Assembly (NCBI GenBank): GCA_027487835.1
Contig: JAIYCU010000020.1
Coordinates: forward strand, 74,970 to 138,969
Length of the DNA: 64,000 nucleotides
Origin: Bacteroidota bacterium
GTDB lineage: Bacteria; Bacteroidota; Bacteroidia; UKL13-3
Direction of reading: 5' to 3'
Part shown: positions 1-9,869 of the stretch, in pieces
Layout of the letters: every line of letters begins with the position of its first letter
Position numbering within the stretch: position 1 is the first letter of the stretch
Program-made: the position numbers and the translations under genes
The notes under the pieces: generated by a model
Databases searched by the model: none
What the model was told of the DNA's origin: nothing
Seen by the model: the letters and a program-made list of their open reading frames with translations, nothing else

Positions 1-627
1 GGCGGGCAAGGAAATCACCATTTTAAGTCTTCTACCAACCAAACACCTCGCCATTCACAACCAGGTGAAGAAGGTAGAGAAGAGTGGAAAGTTCTTGAGC
101 TAAAAATATTAGCGGATGTTGGTTTAGTTGGTTTCCCAAATGCAGGTAAGTCTACCTTATTATCAGTTGTAACTGCAGCTAAACCTGAAATTGCAGATTA
201 TCCTTTTACCACACTTGTGCCAAATTTAGGTATTGTTAAGTACAGAGAATACCAATCTTTTGTAATGGCTGATATCCCAGGAATTATTGAAGGGGCGCAT
301 GAAGGAAGGGGTTTAGGAACACGTTTCTTGCGTCACATCGAAAGAAATGCCACGCTGTTATTTATGATACCTGCAACTTCTGCAAATATCAAAGACGATT
401 TTGCTGTTCTTAAAAGAGAATTGAAGTTATACAATAAAGAGTTGTTGGATAAATCTCGACTGCTGGCTATCACCCAATGCGATTTGGTGAGTGAAGAAGA
501 TATTAAAGCCATCAAAAAGTTATTGCCTCGTGTACCACATGTTTTTATTAGCTCCGCAACGGGTAGGGGAATAGACGAGTTAAAAGACAAGCTTTATGCT
601 TTAATTAATAATTCGGCCGACCTTTAA
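1..627 (+). CDS. obgE: GTPase ObgE/CgtA, 3' part (5' end outside window)
   Basis: The reading frame is open from base 1, so the N-terminal glycine-rich Obg fold is mostly cut off by the window edge and only its tail ([11 protein letters not shown]...) is seen. The G domain is complete: G1 P-loop GFPNAGKST near bases 130-156, the switch segment DYPFTT, and G3 DIPG at about 271-282, followed by the ObgE-typical [18 protein letters not shown]. The NKxD position reads TQCD, a variant of the usual TKxD/NKxD. Obg proteins are essential ribosome-associated GTPases linked to 50S maturation and stress control. There is no C-terminal extension after the G domain, as in many Bacteroidota. Its stop codon overlaps the stop of the convergent asparaginase-like gene in a shared TTAA. 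Confidence 0.95.
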   Translation, partial: GGQGNHHFKSSTNQTPRHSQPGEEGREEWKVLELKILADVGLVGFPNAGKSTLLSVVTAAKPEIADYPFTTLVPNLGIVKYREYQSFVMADIPGIIEGAHEGRGLGTRFLRHIERNATLLFMIPATSANIKDDFAVLKRELKLYNKELLDKSRLLAITQCDLVSEEDIKAIKKLLPRVPHVFISSATGRGIDELKDKLYALINNSADL

Positions 628-1115
628 ACAGCGGTTTCTTCAAATGAGCCAGTTTGCTTGTTTTTGCGGCAATTGTCCCAAGTGAAATATTTACCATTCA
701 TGGCAATATAAACCCCGTGTGGCAAGGTTTGAGCAAAAGCAAGGGCACTGCCAAGGTTAAATAAGCCATCGCTAGAGCCAAATTTATAAGGAATCATAGC
801 GCCCGTAATTATAATGGTTTTGTTTTTTACGGTTTGAGCCAAATAAGCGCCAGTATCTGTCATGGTATCGGTGCCATGGGTAATGACGATGCGTTCCTCT
901 TCGCAATTTTCGCAATTTTCTGCAATAAGCTTGCGGTCGCTATCCGTCATGTCTAAGCTATCAATAAGCATTAAAGTACGAACACTTAAATTTAATTTAC
1001 TTCTGCCAAGTTTTAATATCTCATGAATGTGACTGTCTTGGAAAAATAACTTTCCATTTAATTCATTGTATTCCTTGTCAAAGGTTCCGCCAGTTACAAA
1101 TAATCTGATTGCCAT
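624..1115 (-). CDS. asparaginase-like protein, single N-terminal domain
   Basis: The protein has 163 residues and starts [17 protein letters not shown], which carries the TGGT threonine motif of L-asparaginases. HGTDTM, the second catalytic block, lies near residues 80-85, and [13 protein letters not shown] follows. Full asparaginases have about 330 residues in two domains; this one has only the N-terminal catalytic half and no C-terminal domain. Short stand-alone proteins of this type are known in bacteria, and both catalytic motifs are intact, so I do not call it a pseudogene. Activity on asparagine is plausible but unproven. It is convergent with obgE, with stop codons overlapping in TTAA. 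Confidence 0.85.
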   Translation of the reverse strand: MAIRLFVTGGTFDKEYNELNGKLFFQDSHIHEILKLGRSKLNLSVRTLMLIDSLDMTDSDRKLIAENCENCEEERIVITHGTDTMTDTGAYLAQTVKNKTIIITGAMIPYKFGSSDGLFNLGSALAFAQTLPHGVYIAMNGKYFTWDNCRKNKQTGSFEETAV

Positions 1116-1188
1116 GCTGCAAAGAAAACAATTTATTAGATATGTTTAAATTTGGTGTAAATGTCTCTTTACAATAATTCTCTTTATT

Positions 1189-1905
1189 TCAAAACCGTTT
1201 TCTTTCCCAGTCAACGCTCACCTCAGAACCTTCAGCTAATATAACAGAGCTGGGTTTTTGTTGACCCAAGTGGGCAAAAGTTTCACCATACATAGATTTA
1301 AAATCGCAATCAATGGCATAATCCAATATTTTGTTTACTTTCCATCTTGGGTGGTTCACGCGGTATTCTTGAGATTGAAAATCATTTAGCTTTGTATAAC
1401 CAAAATAGTGTTCAAAAATAAATTCCTCTTTACTACCGGGTAACATTTCCTCCTGTTTATTGGATGACTCAACTTTTATTTGATTCCATGATTGGTTAAT
1501 CTTCCAATCATATATAATACTTTTAGTTTGAGGACTTGTTAAAATTGTATTTTTAGTGGGTATTGCAATATAATGTTCTTTATATAGCTTGTTGGCAAGC
1601 CAAGCTACAGGCTTGTAAGGAACTGTTTCATTAATAAAAACAACTCCTCTTTTTATTACAGGCCCGTCTTTTCTTTTTACATAAAAACGCAGGTTAATTT
1701 CTTCAAATGTTCCTAAAAATGGAATTGGAATACTAAAAATACTTGTATTTTTAAACATAAAGCCAACCAAGCTTACAAATGCTTTTTGTTCAAAAAAATC
1801 TATTTCTACGCCATTTGGCAAATATGGTTTTAGTAATTCCGGATTTACCTCATAGTTGGCCATGATAAGGTTTTCCCAACGGGCCTTTAAAAAGATTGCT
1901 GACAT
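1189..1905 (-). CDS. DUF2071 (YqjF-like) protein
   Basis: About 239 residues from the preferred start MSAIFLKARWENLIMANY at 1905; an ATG ten codons upstream (1935) is also open but gives an unlikely leader. WENLIMANYEVNPELLKPYLPNG is the hallmark opening of the YqjF/DUF2071 family, and FVSLVGFMF followed by the EINLRFYV block supports it. The family is related to acetoacetate decarboxylase-like folds; its biochemical role is not established. No signal peptide is seen, so it should be cytoplasmic. It stands alone between the asparaginase-like gene and the divergent korAB operon. Confidence 0.85.
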   Translation of the reverse strand: MSAIFLKARWENLIMANYEVNPELLKPYLPNGVEIDFFEQKAFVSLVGFMFKNTSIFSIPIPFLGTFEEINLRFYVKRKDGPVIKRGVVFINETVPYKPVAWLANKLYKEHYIAIPTKNTILTSPQTKSIIYDWKINQSWNQIKVESSNKQEEMLPGSKEEFIFEHYFGYTKLNDFQSQEYRVNHPRWKVNKILDYAIDCDFKSMYGETFAHLGQQKPSSVILAEGSEVSVDWERKRF

Positions 1906-2039
1906 GTTTTTATTTATATTCTTAACAAACAGCAAAGCGATATGTTCTAAACAAATTTGTCCTTCCTACTCAAACTTATTGCATGATGGATTGTCTTAAT
2001 TTAAGCGCGTTTTCCATAGATGCCATTATACTTAGCATC

Positions 2040-2069
2040 TTGCATTTTAAAGGGAAAAGCATAGTTTCG
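2040..2069 (+). promoter_or_regulatory. korAB promoter, Bacteroidota type
   Basis: TTG at 2040-2042 and TAGTTTCG at 2062-2069 are separated by 19 bases. This fits the flavobacterial TTG-N17-23-TAnnTTTG layout with one change (C for T in the TTTG). The korA ATG lies 31 bases downstream. Assigned by pattern only. Confidence 0.5.
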
Positions 2070-2100
2070 TAGCTTCATTTAAAAATTATATCCTAGATCA

Positions 2101-3951
2101 ATGACTGCTCATATAGATAAAGAGATAGAATCCGTTGTAATCCGCTTTGCTGGAGACTCTGGCGATGGGATGCAGTTAACCGGTACTCAATTTACCAATT
2201 CAACCGCCCTTTTTGGTAACGACCTTGCAACTTTCCCAGATTTTCCTGCCGAAATACGTGCTCCTTTGGGAACTTTGGCAGGCGTTTCGGGCTTTCAAAT
2301 TCACTTTGGTTCAACCCGAGTATATACTCCAGGCGACCAATGCGATGTGTTGGTGGTAATGAATGTTGCCGCCCTTAAGGTTAATTTAAATGGCCTCAAA
2401 AAAGGGGGTGTTATCATTGTTAATACCGATGGTTTTGATGCTAAAAATCTTCGTTTGGCAAATGTGCCTGAAGCTGATAATCCACTTAAAAATGATTCCT
2501 TAAGCGAGTACGATGTTAAATCCATCGATGTTACTAAAATTACAAGAACTGCCCTGGCAGAAAGCGGATTAGGAACCAAAGAAATTGACCGTTGCAAAAA
2601 CATGTTTGTTTTGGGCTTAATTTATTGGATGTACCACCGCGATATGGACAATACTATTGATTTTATCAAAGCTAAGTTTAAGAAAAATGAAGCCGTGATG
2701 AATGCCAATATCAAGGTATTAACTGCTGGATGGAACTACGGAGAAACTACCGAAATGTTTGCCAACAGATTTGTAGTATCACGCGCTAAAATGGACCCAG
2801 GAGTTTACCGCGGTATCATGGGAAATCAAGCTGCTGCCTATGGCTTAATTGCTGCCTCCGTTAAATCTGGATTGCCTTTATTTTATGGCACTTATCCAAT
2901 TACCCCAGCCTCTGATATCTTACATGAACTGAGTAAGTATAAAAACTTTGACATTAAAACCTTCCAAGCTGAAGATGAAATAGCAGGCATTTGCTCCGCT
3001 ATTGGTGCATCTTTCGGCGGAAGTCTTGCCATCACCGGTTCATCGGGTCCTGGTATTGCATTAAAAACAGAGGCAATTGGTTTGGCAACCATGCTAGAAT
3101 TACCATTGGTTGTGGTAAATATTCAACGCGCCGGACCAAGCACAGGTTTACCTACCAAAACTGAACAATCAGATTTGTTGCAGTCGTTTTATGGCAGAAA
3201 TGGCGAATGTCCTGTGGTAATCTTAGCGGCACAATCGCCCGCAGATTGCTTTATCATGGCCTATGAGGCTTGCCGCATTGCCCTTGAACATATGATTCCG
3301 GTTTTCTTTTTATCAGATGGATACATTGCCAATGGCGCAGAACCATGGAAATTTCCAAACTCTGCAGATTTACCAGCCATATCTGTAGCTTTTGCAGAAG
3401 CACGCAATAAAGGGGATGAGCCTTTTATGCCCTATCTCCGAGATGAGAAACTTGGTAGGCCATGGGCTTTGCCTGGTACAAAAGGATTGGAACATAGAAT
3501 TGGTGGATTAGAAAAACAAAACATCACAGGTAATATCAGTTATGATGCTGTGAACCACGAGAACATGGTGAAGCTTCGCCAAGAAAAAGTGGATAGAGTG
3601 GCTAACTATATTCCTGCTCAAGAAATCGATAATGGACCTGCTGAAGGAGATGTATTGTTATTGGGTTGGGGTGGAACCTATGGTGCGTTAAAAACTGCTA
3701 CATTACAATTACGCGGTATGGGCTATAATGTTTCTCATGCACACTTGCGTTACCTTAATCCTTTCCCAAGTAATTTAGGAGAAATACTAAGCAAGTTTAA
3801 AAAGGTAGTAATTCCAGAACTTAACAACGGACAATTAGTTAAAATTATCCGTGACAAATATTTTATAGACGCTATTCCATATAACAAAATCCAAGGTCAG
3901 CCTTTTATGGCCGCAGAAGTTGTTGCTAAAATTAAAGAAATACTCGATTGA
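2101..3951 (+). CDS. korA: 2-oxoacid:acceptor oxidoreductase subunit alpha (fused gamma-alpha)
   Basis: The 616-residue protein is the large subunit of a thiamine-diphosphate 2-oxoacid:ferredoxin oxidoreductase, most likely the 2-oxoglutarate (KOR/KGOR) type common in Bacteroidota. The first ~190 residues are the gamma domain ([38 protein letters not shown]). Residues from about 220 on are the alpha/pyrimidine-binding domain ([11 protein letters not shown]-like [50 protein letters not shown]). The C-terminal part holds the transketolase-like fold ([14 protein letters not shown]). It converts 2-oxoglutarate to succinyl-CoA with reduction of ferredoxin. It is followed directly by korB. A near-match of the GGTTCAAACC word lies at 2308-2319. 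Confidence 0.95.
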   Translation: MTAHIDKEIESVVIRFAGDSGDGMQLTGTQFTNSTALFGNDLATFPDFPAEIRAPLGTLAGVSGFQIHFGSTRVYTPGDQCDVLVVMNVAALKVNLNGLKKGGVIIVNTDGFDAKNLRLANVPEADNPLKNDSLSEYDVKSIDVTKITRTALAESGLGTKEIDRCKNMFVLGLIYWMYHRDMDNTIDFIKAKFKKNEAVMNANIKVLTAGWNYGETTEMFANRFVVSRAKMDPGVYRGIMGNQAAAYGLIAASVKSGLPLFYGTYPITPASDILHELSKYKNFDIKTFQAEDEIAGICSAIGASFGGSLAITGSSGPGIALKTEAIGLATMLELPLVVVNIQRAGPSTGLPTKTEQSDLLQSFYGRNGECPVVILAAQSPADCFIMAYEACRIALEHMIPVFFLSDGYIANGAEPWKFPNSADLPAISVAFAEARNKGDEPFMPYLRDEKLGRPWALPGTKGLEHRIGGLEKQNITGNISYDAVNHENMVKLRQEKVDRVANYIPAQEIDNGPAEGDVLLLGWGGTYGALKTATLQLRGMGYNVSHAHLRYLNPFPSNLGEILSKFKKVVIPELNNGQLVKIIRDKYFIDAIPYNKIQGQPFMAAEVVAKIKEILD

Positions 3952-3953
3952 TT

Positions 3954-4979
3954 ATGACAGACGTTGCAGAAAAATTAAGCTCGAAGGATTTTGCTTCAGA
4001 CCAAGAGGTACGTTGGTGCCCAGGCTGTGGCGATTATTCTATATTAAAGCAAGTTCAAACTGTATTGCCAGAATTGGACAGACCAAGAGAAGAATTTGTT
4101 TTCATCTCAGGCATTGGCTGTTCTTCTCGCTTTCCATATTATATGGATACGTTTGGCATGCACTCCATTCATGGTCGCGCAACTGCGGTGGCTACAGGCT
4201 TAAAGGCTACACGCCCAGAGCTTTCTGTTTGGATTATTACCGGTGATGGAGATGCCTTATCTATTGGTGGAAACCACTTTATTCATTTGCTTAGGAGAAA
4301 TCCAGATGTGAATGTATTGTTGTTTAACAACCAAATTTATGGGTTAACAAAGGGGCAATATTCACCAACCTCAGAACAAGGTAAGGTAACCAAATCTACC
4401 CCAATGGGAAGTTTAGATTATCCATTTAATCCTATTGCTTTGAGCCTTGGGGCAGATGCCACTTTTGTGGCACGCAGCATGGATAGAGACCCAAAACATC
4501 TGCAGATGGTTATCAAAAGAGGGTACCAGCATGCAGGTACTTCTTTGGTAGAAATTTACCAAAATTGCAATGTGTTTAATGATGGCGCTTTTGAAGTTTT
4601 TACTGAGAAGAGCTCTAAGAAATTAGAAACGCTCATGCTCGAGAATGGCAAACCACTTGTATTTGGAGAAAACAATGACAAGGGCATTAAGCTAGATGGG
4701 TTCAAACCGATAATTGTAGATTTAAATGATGCCTCTGTAAATGACCTTTGGATACATGATGAAGAAGATTTGGTTAAAGCAACCATACTTTCTAGGTTTT
4801 ATGATGATCCTAGCGTAGAAGGTCATTTCCCGCGCCCTTTTGGTGTGTTTTATGTAAATAATAAAAAAGCCACCTTCGACCAATTGTTTAATGATCAAAT
4901 TGCTTATGCCAAAGAAACCTTTGGCAAAGGAGATTTAGATAAACTAATCGCTGGCAAAGAAACTTGGGTGGTGAATTAA
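3954..4979 (+). CDS. korB: 2-oxoacid:acceptor oxidoreductase subunit beta
   Basis: The 341-residue ThDP-binding beta subunit pairs with Kor[15 protein letters not shown] near the N-terminus, [24 protein letters not shown], and the ThDP/Mg motif [15 protein letters not shown] with [11 protein letters not shown] are all clear. I start it at ATG 3954, two bases after the korA stop; a TTG at 3948 is also in frame and would overlap korA. The pair is a tight two-gene operon closed by a 48-bp palindrome. An exact GGTTCAAACCGA word sits in the coding sequence at 4699-4710. Confidence 0.95.
   Translation: MTDVAEKLSSKDFASDQEVRWCPGCGDYSILKQVQTVLPELDRPREEFVFISGIGCSSRFPYYMDTFGMHSIHGRATAVATGLKATRPELSVWIITGDGDALSIGGNHFIHLLRRNPDVNVLLFNNQIYGLTKGQYSPTSEQGKVTKSTPMGSLDYPFNPIALSLGADATFVARSMDRDPKHLQMVIKRGYQHAGTSLVEIYQNCNVFNDGAFEVFTEKSSKKLETLMLENGKPLVFGENNDKGIKLDGFKPIIVDLNDASVNDLWIHDEEDLVKATILSRFYDDPSVEGHFPRPFGVFYVNNKKATFDQLFNDQIAYAKETFGKGDLDKLIAGKETWVVN
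4699..4708 (+). repeat. GGTTCAAACC word, copy 1 (in korB, GFKP frame)
   Basis: Exact match continuing as ...CCGA on the sense strand, where it encodes Gly-Phe-Lys-Pro. See finding on the word as a whole. Confidence 0.9.
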
Positions 4980-5018
4980 TTAGGTTTCGGGTTGAACCGA
5001 TCATAAAAACAGAAATAT

Positions 5019-5066
5019 GATAAAAACAGAAGAGCCAGATAATTATCTGGCTCTTCTGTTTTTATC
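5019..5066. terminator. 48-bp perfect palindrome / terminator after korB
   Basis: Bases 5019-5066 form an uninterrupted inverted repeat centred between 5042 and 5043 (24 bp per arm, core CAGATAATTATCTG). It ends in GTTTTTATC on the plus strand and is A-rich on the other side, as in an intrinsic terminator. It lies 40 bases after korB and about 70 before the next plus-strand gene. A near-copy of the genome word (TTTCGGGTTGAACC, 4985-4998) sits just upstream. Confidence 0.75.
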
Positions 5067-5134
5067 TGGAATCTAAATTTGTAAATTATTAAGAAATGTA
5101 ATTCTTAATTTTGAACTAATTAAACAAAACACCC

Positions 5135-7729
5135 ATGAAACAAACTTTACCAAAGCAACTTGCCCGTGCATTATTTTTAATAACCTTAATTGGTATATCA
5201 GTCTCAAGTTATACCAATAGTGGCGGACCTCCTACAGGCAATACAGGTGCACCTTCAGAAACAGCCTGCGGCGGCTGCCATGGCGCGGCAACAACCTCGG
5301 GTACAAATTGGAACGCCATTACACTTACTGGTATTGCAGGAAATAATTACACAGCTGGACAAACCTATACCATAACCATTAGTGGAAATGCAGCAGGTAC
5401 TTCACGCAATGGATTTCAGGTAACAGCCTTAAATTCATCAAATGCTGCTGCTGGTACCTTTACTGCTGGTACTGGCAATAGCGCAAGTAGCGCAGGTGGC
5501 AGAAATTATGTTACCCAAAATTCTTCCGGCAATACCCAATCTTCTTGGAGTTTTCAATGGACTGCCCCAACCCCTGCGGTTGGAACTGTTACCTTTTACC
5601 TAGCCTACAATGCTACCAACTCCAATTCAGCAACAAGTGGTGATATCGTATATGCCAAGTCATTTGCTATAACTAGTGGTCCGCCTGCACCTGTATCAAC
5701 CATCACTTCACCTGCCAATGCAGCGGTGTTTTGTGTAGGTGATACAGTTCAATTTACTGGAAGTGCTACCAATAGCCCTACCAGTTTTGCTTGGGATTTT
5801 TTAGGTAATACACCTTCATCATCCGCCCAACAAAATCCAAGGATTGTATTAGGTCCTAATGCAGGTTCTAGAACGGTAAGGTTTAGAGCAACTAATGCAG
5901 GCGGTACCTCTACCAATGCACAAATAGTAATTAATGTTGTGGCTAAACCCACTGCCACCATAACAAGCTCAAGTACTGTAATTTGTGGAAGCGATTCAGT
6001 TACCCTAACAGCCAATTCTGGAAATGGGTTTACCTATTTTTGGAGTCCCGGAGGGCAAAATACCCAAAGTATAAAAACAGCTACACCTGGCAATTATACA
6101 GTACGCGTTACTAATACTGGCAATTGCTCTGTAACCAGCGCAGTTACAACCTTAACAGGCGGTGGACCAAAGCCACAAGTGAGCTTAACGCTTTCAAAAG
6201 ATACCATTTGTTCTTCCGATAGTGTATTGTTAACTGCTACCTCAGGGATGAATTATTATAAATATTCTGTGAATGGCAATGTCATCGATTCTACAAGTGC
6301 CAATACCAAATGGGTTAAAGGCATTATTGGCAATAGTGTAATTTTGGGCGTAAAAGGTTATGTAGGCGTATGCAGCAGTGATGCTGCAGAGAAGTTGTTA
6401 CAAATAAATACAAAACAACCTGCACCAATAATCAGTTGTGGGCCATCAACTGGTAGTTCTGTTTCTTTTAATATTGGAGGAAACGCCCCTCAAATAAGTC
6501 TAGATAGTGGCAAAACATGGGCCGCTGCAAATCAAGGCAGTGTGCATTTTATATCCGGCTTAAATCCAAATACACAAGTTTATCTCATGGCTCGTACCAT
6601 CGATAACGGACCATGCTTGTTTAGCAATACTTCTAATAGAACTTGCGCTGCATCTAATTGCCCTAGCTTTAGTTTGCAAGTTGATGCACCAAGATATGTT
6701 TGTGAACGCAATACTGGCGGTTTTCCAGTTGTAAAACTTAAGGTTCGCCCTTCTATTCCTTTAACAAATCCTTACCACAGTTTTAAGTCAACTAATTCTC
6801 CAGTGATTCTTTCTAATGGGTATATTAAACCAGACTCAATTAATTTTCAATATATCTTAAGTGTTGGGGTGGATTTGCAAATTTTGGTTAGTGTTTTAGA
6901 CAGTGCTAACCCATCGTGCCCGGCAAAGGATACAAGCATTACAGTTTCTTTTAAAAGTAAACCAAACATTAATATTATAACCAATAAACAAACTTTTTGC
7001 CAGGGCGATTCGGTAACGTTTAGGTTAAGTTCAAATTTAAGTTCTGTTTATCCAGCAGCAAGTTATTTTAAGGATAGCTTATTATTAGGAAGCAATACCC
7101 GCCAAAAATCTTATGCCATTGGGCCTTATGCAGTATTTCCGCAATTTGCGGACGGGTCAAAAATTTATGGCGTAATTACAGATACCGTATCCAATTGTAG
7201 CTTTCAAACCAATCTTTACACTATGGTGGTTAAGCCAATTCCAGCAGTTGGATTCACCACCAGCACATTTAATTTGAATATTGAATTAAATGATACTACA
7301 ACACAAACCGTTAGCCGCTCGTGGTATATGGAAAACGATTCATTTCCAAGTGTAAATAGGAAGTATTTTTATACCTTCAAAAATGCAGGAAGCAAAACCA
7401 TCAAAATGAAGGGTGTTTCTAGTTTTGGTTGCGTAGGAGAAGTTGAAAAGACTTTACAAATAAGTGCTACTGGAATTGAAAAATTAACCAATGAATTGAG
7501 TGTGGTGGTGTATCCTAACCCTGCCAAAGACCAAGTGTCAATTGATTGGGAAGAAAATAGCAATACCCTTCAATTAAAATTATATGACGCCTTTGGAAAA
7601 TTAATGATTGAAAAGCAAATAGTGAAAGGGCAAAACTTAGACATAAGCGAACTGCCTTCAGGCGTATTTATTCTGCAATTGAATGGATTAAATAAGCAAA
7701 GTCAGCTAAGATTAATCGTAGGAAAATAA
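5135..7729 (+). CDS. large T9SS-sorted surface protein with choice-of-anchor V/Reeler-like head and PKD/Ig-like repeats
   Basis: The protein has 864 residues. A signal peptide covers roughly residues 1-25. The head (about 28-180) contains GGPPTGNTGAPSETACGGCHG, matching the Cys-x-x-Cys-His opening of the choice-of-anchor V/Reeler-like domains of Bacteroidota, then a beta-sandwich. A PKD-like domain follows (VQFTGSATNSPTSFAWDFLG, about 205-270), then several Ig-like or SprB-like segments with repeated ICSSDSVLLTA and FCQGDSVTFRLSS blocks. The last ~75 residues (VVVYPNPAKDQVSIDWEE ... GVFILQL) are a type A T9SS sorting domain, so it should be exported by T9SS and anchored or released at the cell surface. 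CGGCH could bind haem c or be a plain disulfide. Role unknown; adhesion or matrix is a guess. Confidence 0.85.
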   Translation: MKQTLPKQLARALFLITLIGISVSSYTNSGGPPTGNTGAPSETACGGCHGAATTSGTNWNAITLTGIAGNNYTAGQTYTITISGNAAGTSRNGFQVTALNSSNAAAGTFTAGTGNSASSAGGRNYVTQNSSGNTQSSWSFQWTAPTPAVGTVTFYLAYNATNSNSATSGDIVYAKSFAITSGPPAPVSTITSPANAAVFCVGDTVQFTGSATNSPTSFAWDFLGNTPSSSAQQNPRIVLGPNAGSRTVRFRATNAGGTSTNAQIVINVVAKPTATITSSSTVICGSDSVTLTANSGNGFTYFWSPGGQNTQSIKTATPGNYTVRVTNTGNCSVTSAVTTLTGGGPKPQVSLTLSKDTICSSDSVLLTATSGMNYYKYSVNGNVIDSTSANTKWVKGIIGNSVILGVKGYVGVCSSDAAEKLLQINTKQPAPIISCGPSTGSSVSFNIGGNAPQISLDSGKTWAAANQGSVHFISGLNPNTQVYLMARTIDNGPCLFSNTSNRTCAASNCPSFSLQVDAPRYVCERNTGGFPVVKLKVRPSIPLTNPYHSFKSTNSPVILSNGYIKPDSINFQYILSVGVDLQILVSVLDSANPSCPAKDTSITVSFKSKPNINIITNKQTFCQGDSVTFRLSSNLSSVYPAASYFKDSLLLGSNTRQKSYAIGPYAVFPQFADGSKIYGVITDTVSNCSFQTNLYTMVVKPIPAVGFTTSTFNLNIELNDTTTQTVSRSWYMENDSFPSVNRKYFYTFKNAGSKTIKMKGVSSFGCVGEVEKTLQISATGIEKLTNELSVVVYPNPAKDQVSIDWEENSNTLQLKLYDAFGKLMIEKQIVKGQNLDISELPSGVFILQLNGLNKQSQLRLIVGK

Positions 7730-7760
7730 TTACCTCAACTCATACCCTGAGTGCACAAAA

Positions 7761-7815
7761 CCTCGGGCGAAGCCGAGGCAAAAAAAATCCCGACCAATTT
7801 GGCCGGGATTTTTTT
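7761..7815. terminator. double-hairpin bidirectional terminator between T9SS gene and dnaK
   Basis: A first hairpin has arms CCTCGG (7761-7766) and CCGAGG (7773-7778). A second pairs 7781-7792 (seven A then TCCCG) with 7804-7815 (CGGGA then seven T) around a short loop. The A and T tracts flank the GC stem on both strands, so it can end transcription of the two convergent genes. Confidence 0.85.
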
Positions 7816-7833
7816 ATTATTTAACTATAGAAA

Positions 7834-9738
7834 TTACTTCACTTCTTCAAACTCAACATCCTGTACATTGTTGGCATTGTTATCACCAGCATCAGGACCA
7901 GCTTGCTCAGCACCACCTTGTGGGCCTCCCGCTTGTTGTTGTGCATTGTAAATGTCTTGAGAAGCTTCTTGCCATGCAGCATTTAATGTTTCCATTGAAG
8001 TTTCAATTCCCGCTAAGTCTTTCTCTCCATGCGCTTTCTTTAAAGAAGCAAGAGCAGTTTCTATTTTCTCTTTTTTATCAGCAGGAATTTTATCGCCGTA
8101 CTCTTTAATTTGTTTTTCGGTTTGGAAAATCAAACTATCCGCTTGGTTTACTTTTTCTACTTCTTCTTTTGCTTTTCTATCAGACTCAGCATTGGCTTCT
8201 GCTTCACGTTTCATTTTTTCAATTTCTGCATCACTTAAGCCAGAACTTGCTTCAATTCTAATTTTTTGTTCTTTGCCTGTTCCTTTGTCTTTAGCACTTA
8301 CATGCAAAATACCGTTGGCATCAATATCAAAAGTCACTTCAACTTGAGGCACACCGCGCGGTGCTGGTGGAATATCACTTAAATGGAAACGACCAATTGA
8401 TCTGTTTTGGTTAGCCATTGGGCGCTCACCTTGCAATACATGAATTTCTACCGTTGGTTGGTTATCTGCTGCAGTACTAAATACTTCGCTGCGCTTGGTT
8501 GGAATGGTTGTGTTCGATTCAATTAGTCGGGTCATTACACCGCCCATGGTTTCAATTCCAAGGCTCAATGGCGTAACATCCAATAACAAAACATCTTTTA
8601 CTTCACCCGTTAATACACCTCCTTGAATAGCCGCTCCAATGGCAACTACTTCATCCGGATTAACACCTTTAGATGGCGCTTTTCCAAAGAAATCTTCCAC
8701 TGCCTTTTGAATGGCTGGTATACGTGTAGATCCACCCACTAAAATAATTTCATCAATATCACTTGTGTTCAAACCAGCATTCTTTAAAGCAGAACGACAA
8801 GGCTCTATAGTACGCTTGATTAAGCTATCTACCAATTGCTCAAACTTGGCTTTGGTTAAAGTTTTTACCAAATGCTTTGGTCCGCTGGCGGTAGCTGTTA
8901 CATAAGGTAAGTTAATTTCCGTTTGGCTAGAGCTCGATAGTTCAATTTTTGCTTTTTCAGCCGCTTCTTTCAAACGTTGCAATGCCATTGGGTCTTTGCG
9001 TAAGTCTAAACCTTCTTCAGCATTAAATTCTTCTGCCATCCAGTTGATGATAGCATTATCAAAATCATCTCCTCCTAAATGGGTATCACCGTCGGTAGAT
9101 TTAACTTCAAAAACACCATCGCCAAGTTCTAAAACTGAAACGTCATGTGTACCACCACCACAGTCAAACACCACAATTTTCATATCGGTGCCTTTTTTGT
9201 CCATGCCATAGGCAAGGGCAGCTGCAGTAGGTTCGTTGATGATACGTTTAACCGTTAAACCAGCAATTTCACCTGCCTCTTTGGTGGCTTGACGCTGTGC
9301 ATCATTAAAATATGCAGGTACAGTAATTACCGCTTCACGCACTTCAGTTCCAAGATAATCTTCAGCAGTTTTCTTCATTTTTTGAAGCACCATGGCCGAA
9401 ATTTCTTGTGGCGTATATAATCTTCCATCGATGTCAACACGTGGCGTGTTGTTATCTCCTTTTACAACTTTATAAGGAACACGGGTAGTTTCGTCACTTA
9501 CTTCAGTGTAAGTATGTCCCATAAAACGTTTAATAGAATAAATGGTGTTGATGGGATTGGTTACAGCTTGGCGTTTGGCCGGGTCTCCAATTTTTCGTTC
9601 ACCATCTTTTAAAAAGGCTACAATAGAAGGAGTCGTTCTTCTTCCTTCGCTGTTAGCAATTACTACTGGCTCGTTTCCTTCCATTACAGAAACGCAAGAG
9701 TTGGTAGTACCAAGGTCAATTCCTATTATTTTACTCAT
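7834..9738 (-). CDS. dnaK: molecular chaperone DnaK (Hsp70)
   Basis: The 634-residue protein has the full Hsp70 layout. The nucleotide-binding domain starts [19 protein letters not shown] and contains [29 protein letters not shown] and the linker [19 protein letters not shown]. The substrate-binding domain follows, then a helical lid, a glycine- and glutamine-rich tail, and the C-terminal DVEFEEVK (EEVD-like). It folds and refolds cytoplasmic proteins with DnaJ and GrpE, which are not in this window. In the phosphate-1 loop DCGGGT the usual Leu is Cys (DLGGGT in most DnaKs). The gene stands alone, 132 bases downstream of the lipoprotein gene, and has its own sigma-54-like promoter. Confidence 0.98.
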   Translation of the reverse strand: MSKIIGIDLGTTNSCVSVMEGNEPVVIANSEGRRTTPSIVAFLKDGERKIGDPAKRQAVTNPINTIYSIKRFMGHTYTEVSDETTRVPYKVVKGDNNTPRVDIDGRLYTPQEISAMVLQKMKKTAEDYLGTEVREAVITVPAYFNDAQRQATKEAGEIAGLTVKRIINEPTAAALAYGMDKKGTDMKIVVFDCGGGTHDVSVLELGDGVFEVKSTDGDTHLGGDDFDNAIINWMAEEFNAEEGLDLRKDPMALQRLKEAAEKAKIELSSSSQTEINLPYVTATASGPKHLVKTLTKAKFEQLVDSLIKRTIEPCRSALKNAGLNTSDIDEIILVGGSTRIPAIQKAVEDFFGKAPSKGVNPDEVVAIGAAIQGGVLTGEVKDVLLLDVTPLSLGIETMGGVMTRLIESNTTIPTKRSEVFSTAADNQPTVEIHVLQGERPMANQNRSIGRFHLSDIPPAPRGVPQVEVTFDIDANGILHVSAKDKGTGKEQKIRIEASSGLSDAEIEKMKREAEANAESDRKAKEEVEKVNQADSLIFQTEKQIKEYGDKIPADKKEKIETALASLKKAHGEKDLAGIETSMETLNAAWQEASQDIYNAQQQAGGPQGGAEQAGPDAGDNNANNVQDVEFEEVK

Positions 9739-9764
9739 AACTTAGATATTCTTTGCTTCAAGTC

Positions 9765-9781
9765 AGCAATGAAAGTGCCAA
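9765..9781 (-). promoter_or_regulatory. sigma-54 (-24/-12) promoter of dnaK
   Basis: On the minus strand the bases read TTGGCACTTTCATTGCT, a full match to the sigma-54 consensus TTGGCAC-N5-TTGCW. The GC of the -12 element lies about 28 bases before the dnaK ATG, leaving room for a start site and a short leader. Nothing else in the 130-base gap resembles a TAnnTTTG box as well. Confidence 0.7.
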
Positions 9782-9823
9782 TCCACAGTTATGTCAGTTT
9801 TTGTAAATTGTGTCAGTTATTTC

Positions 9824-9833
9824 GGTTTGAACC
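9824..9833 (-). repeat. GGTTCAAACC word, copy 2 (intergenic, upstream of dnaK)
   Basis: Exact match on the minus strand, followed by GAA (plus strand TTCGGTTTGAACC). It lies about 86 bases upstream of the dnaK start, beyond the sigma-54 site. Confidence 0.9.
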
Positions 9834-9869
9834 TACTCGAATGCTGACAGGCATACAGAAATATTGTCA

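Noticed and set aside
624-1115. Asparaginase-like gene as a pseudogene
   Set aside because: Short, but both catalytic motifs are intact, there is a normal stop, and single-domain forms are known.
3920-4246. 108-codon frame over the korA/korB junction
   Set aside because: It is a shadow frame of korA and korB, both of which have strong family matches.
7751-7951. 66-codon frame across the terminator and dnaK end
   Set aside because: It runs through a clear double hairpin and the antisense of dnaK; no family match.
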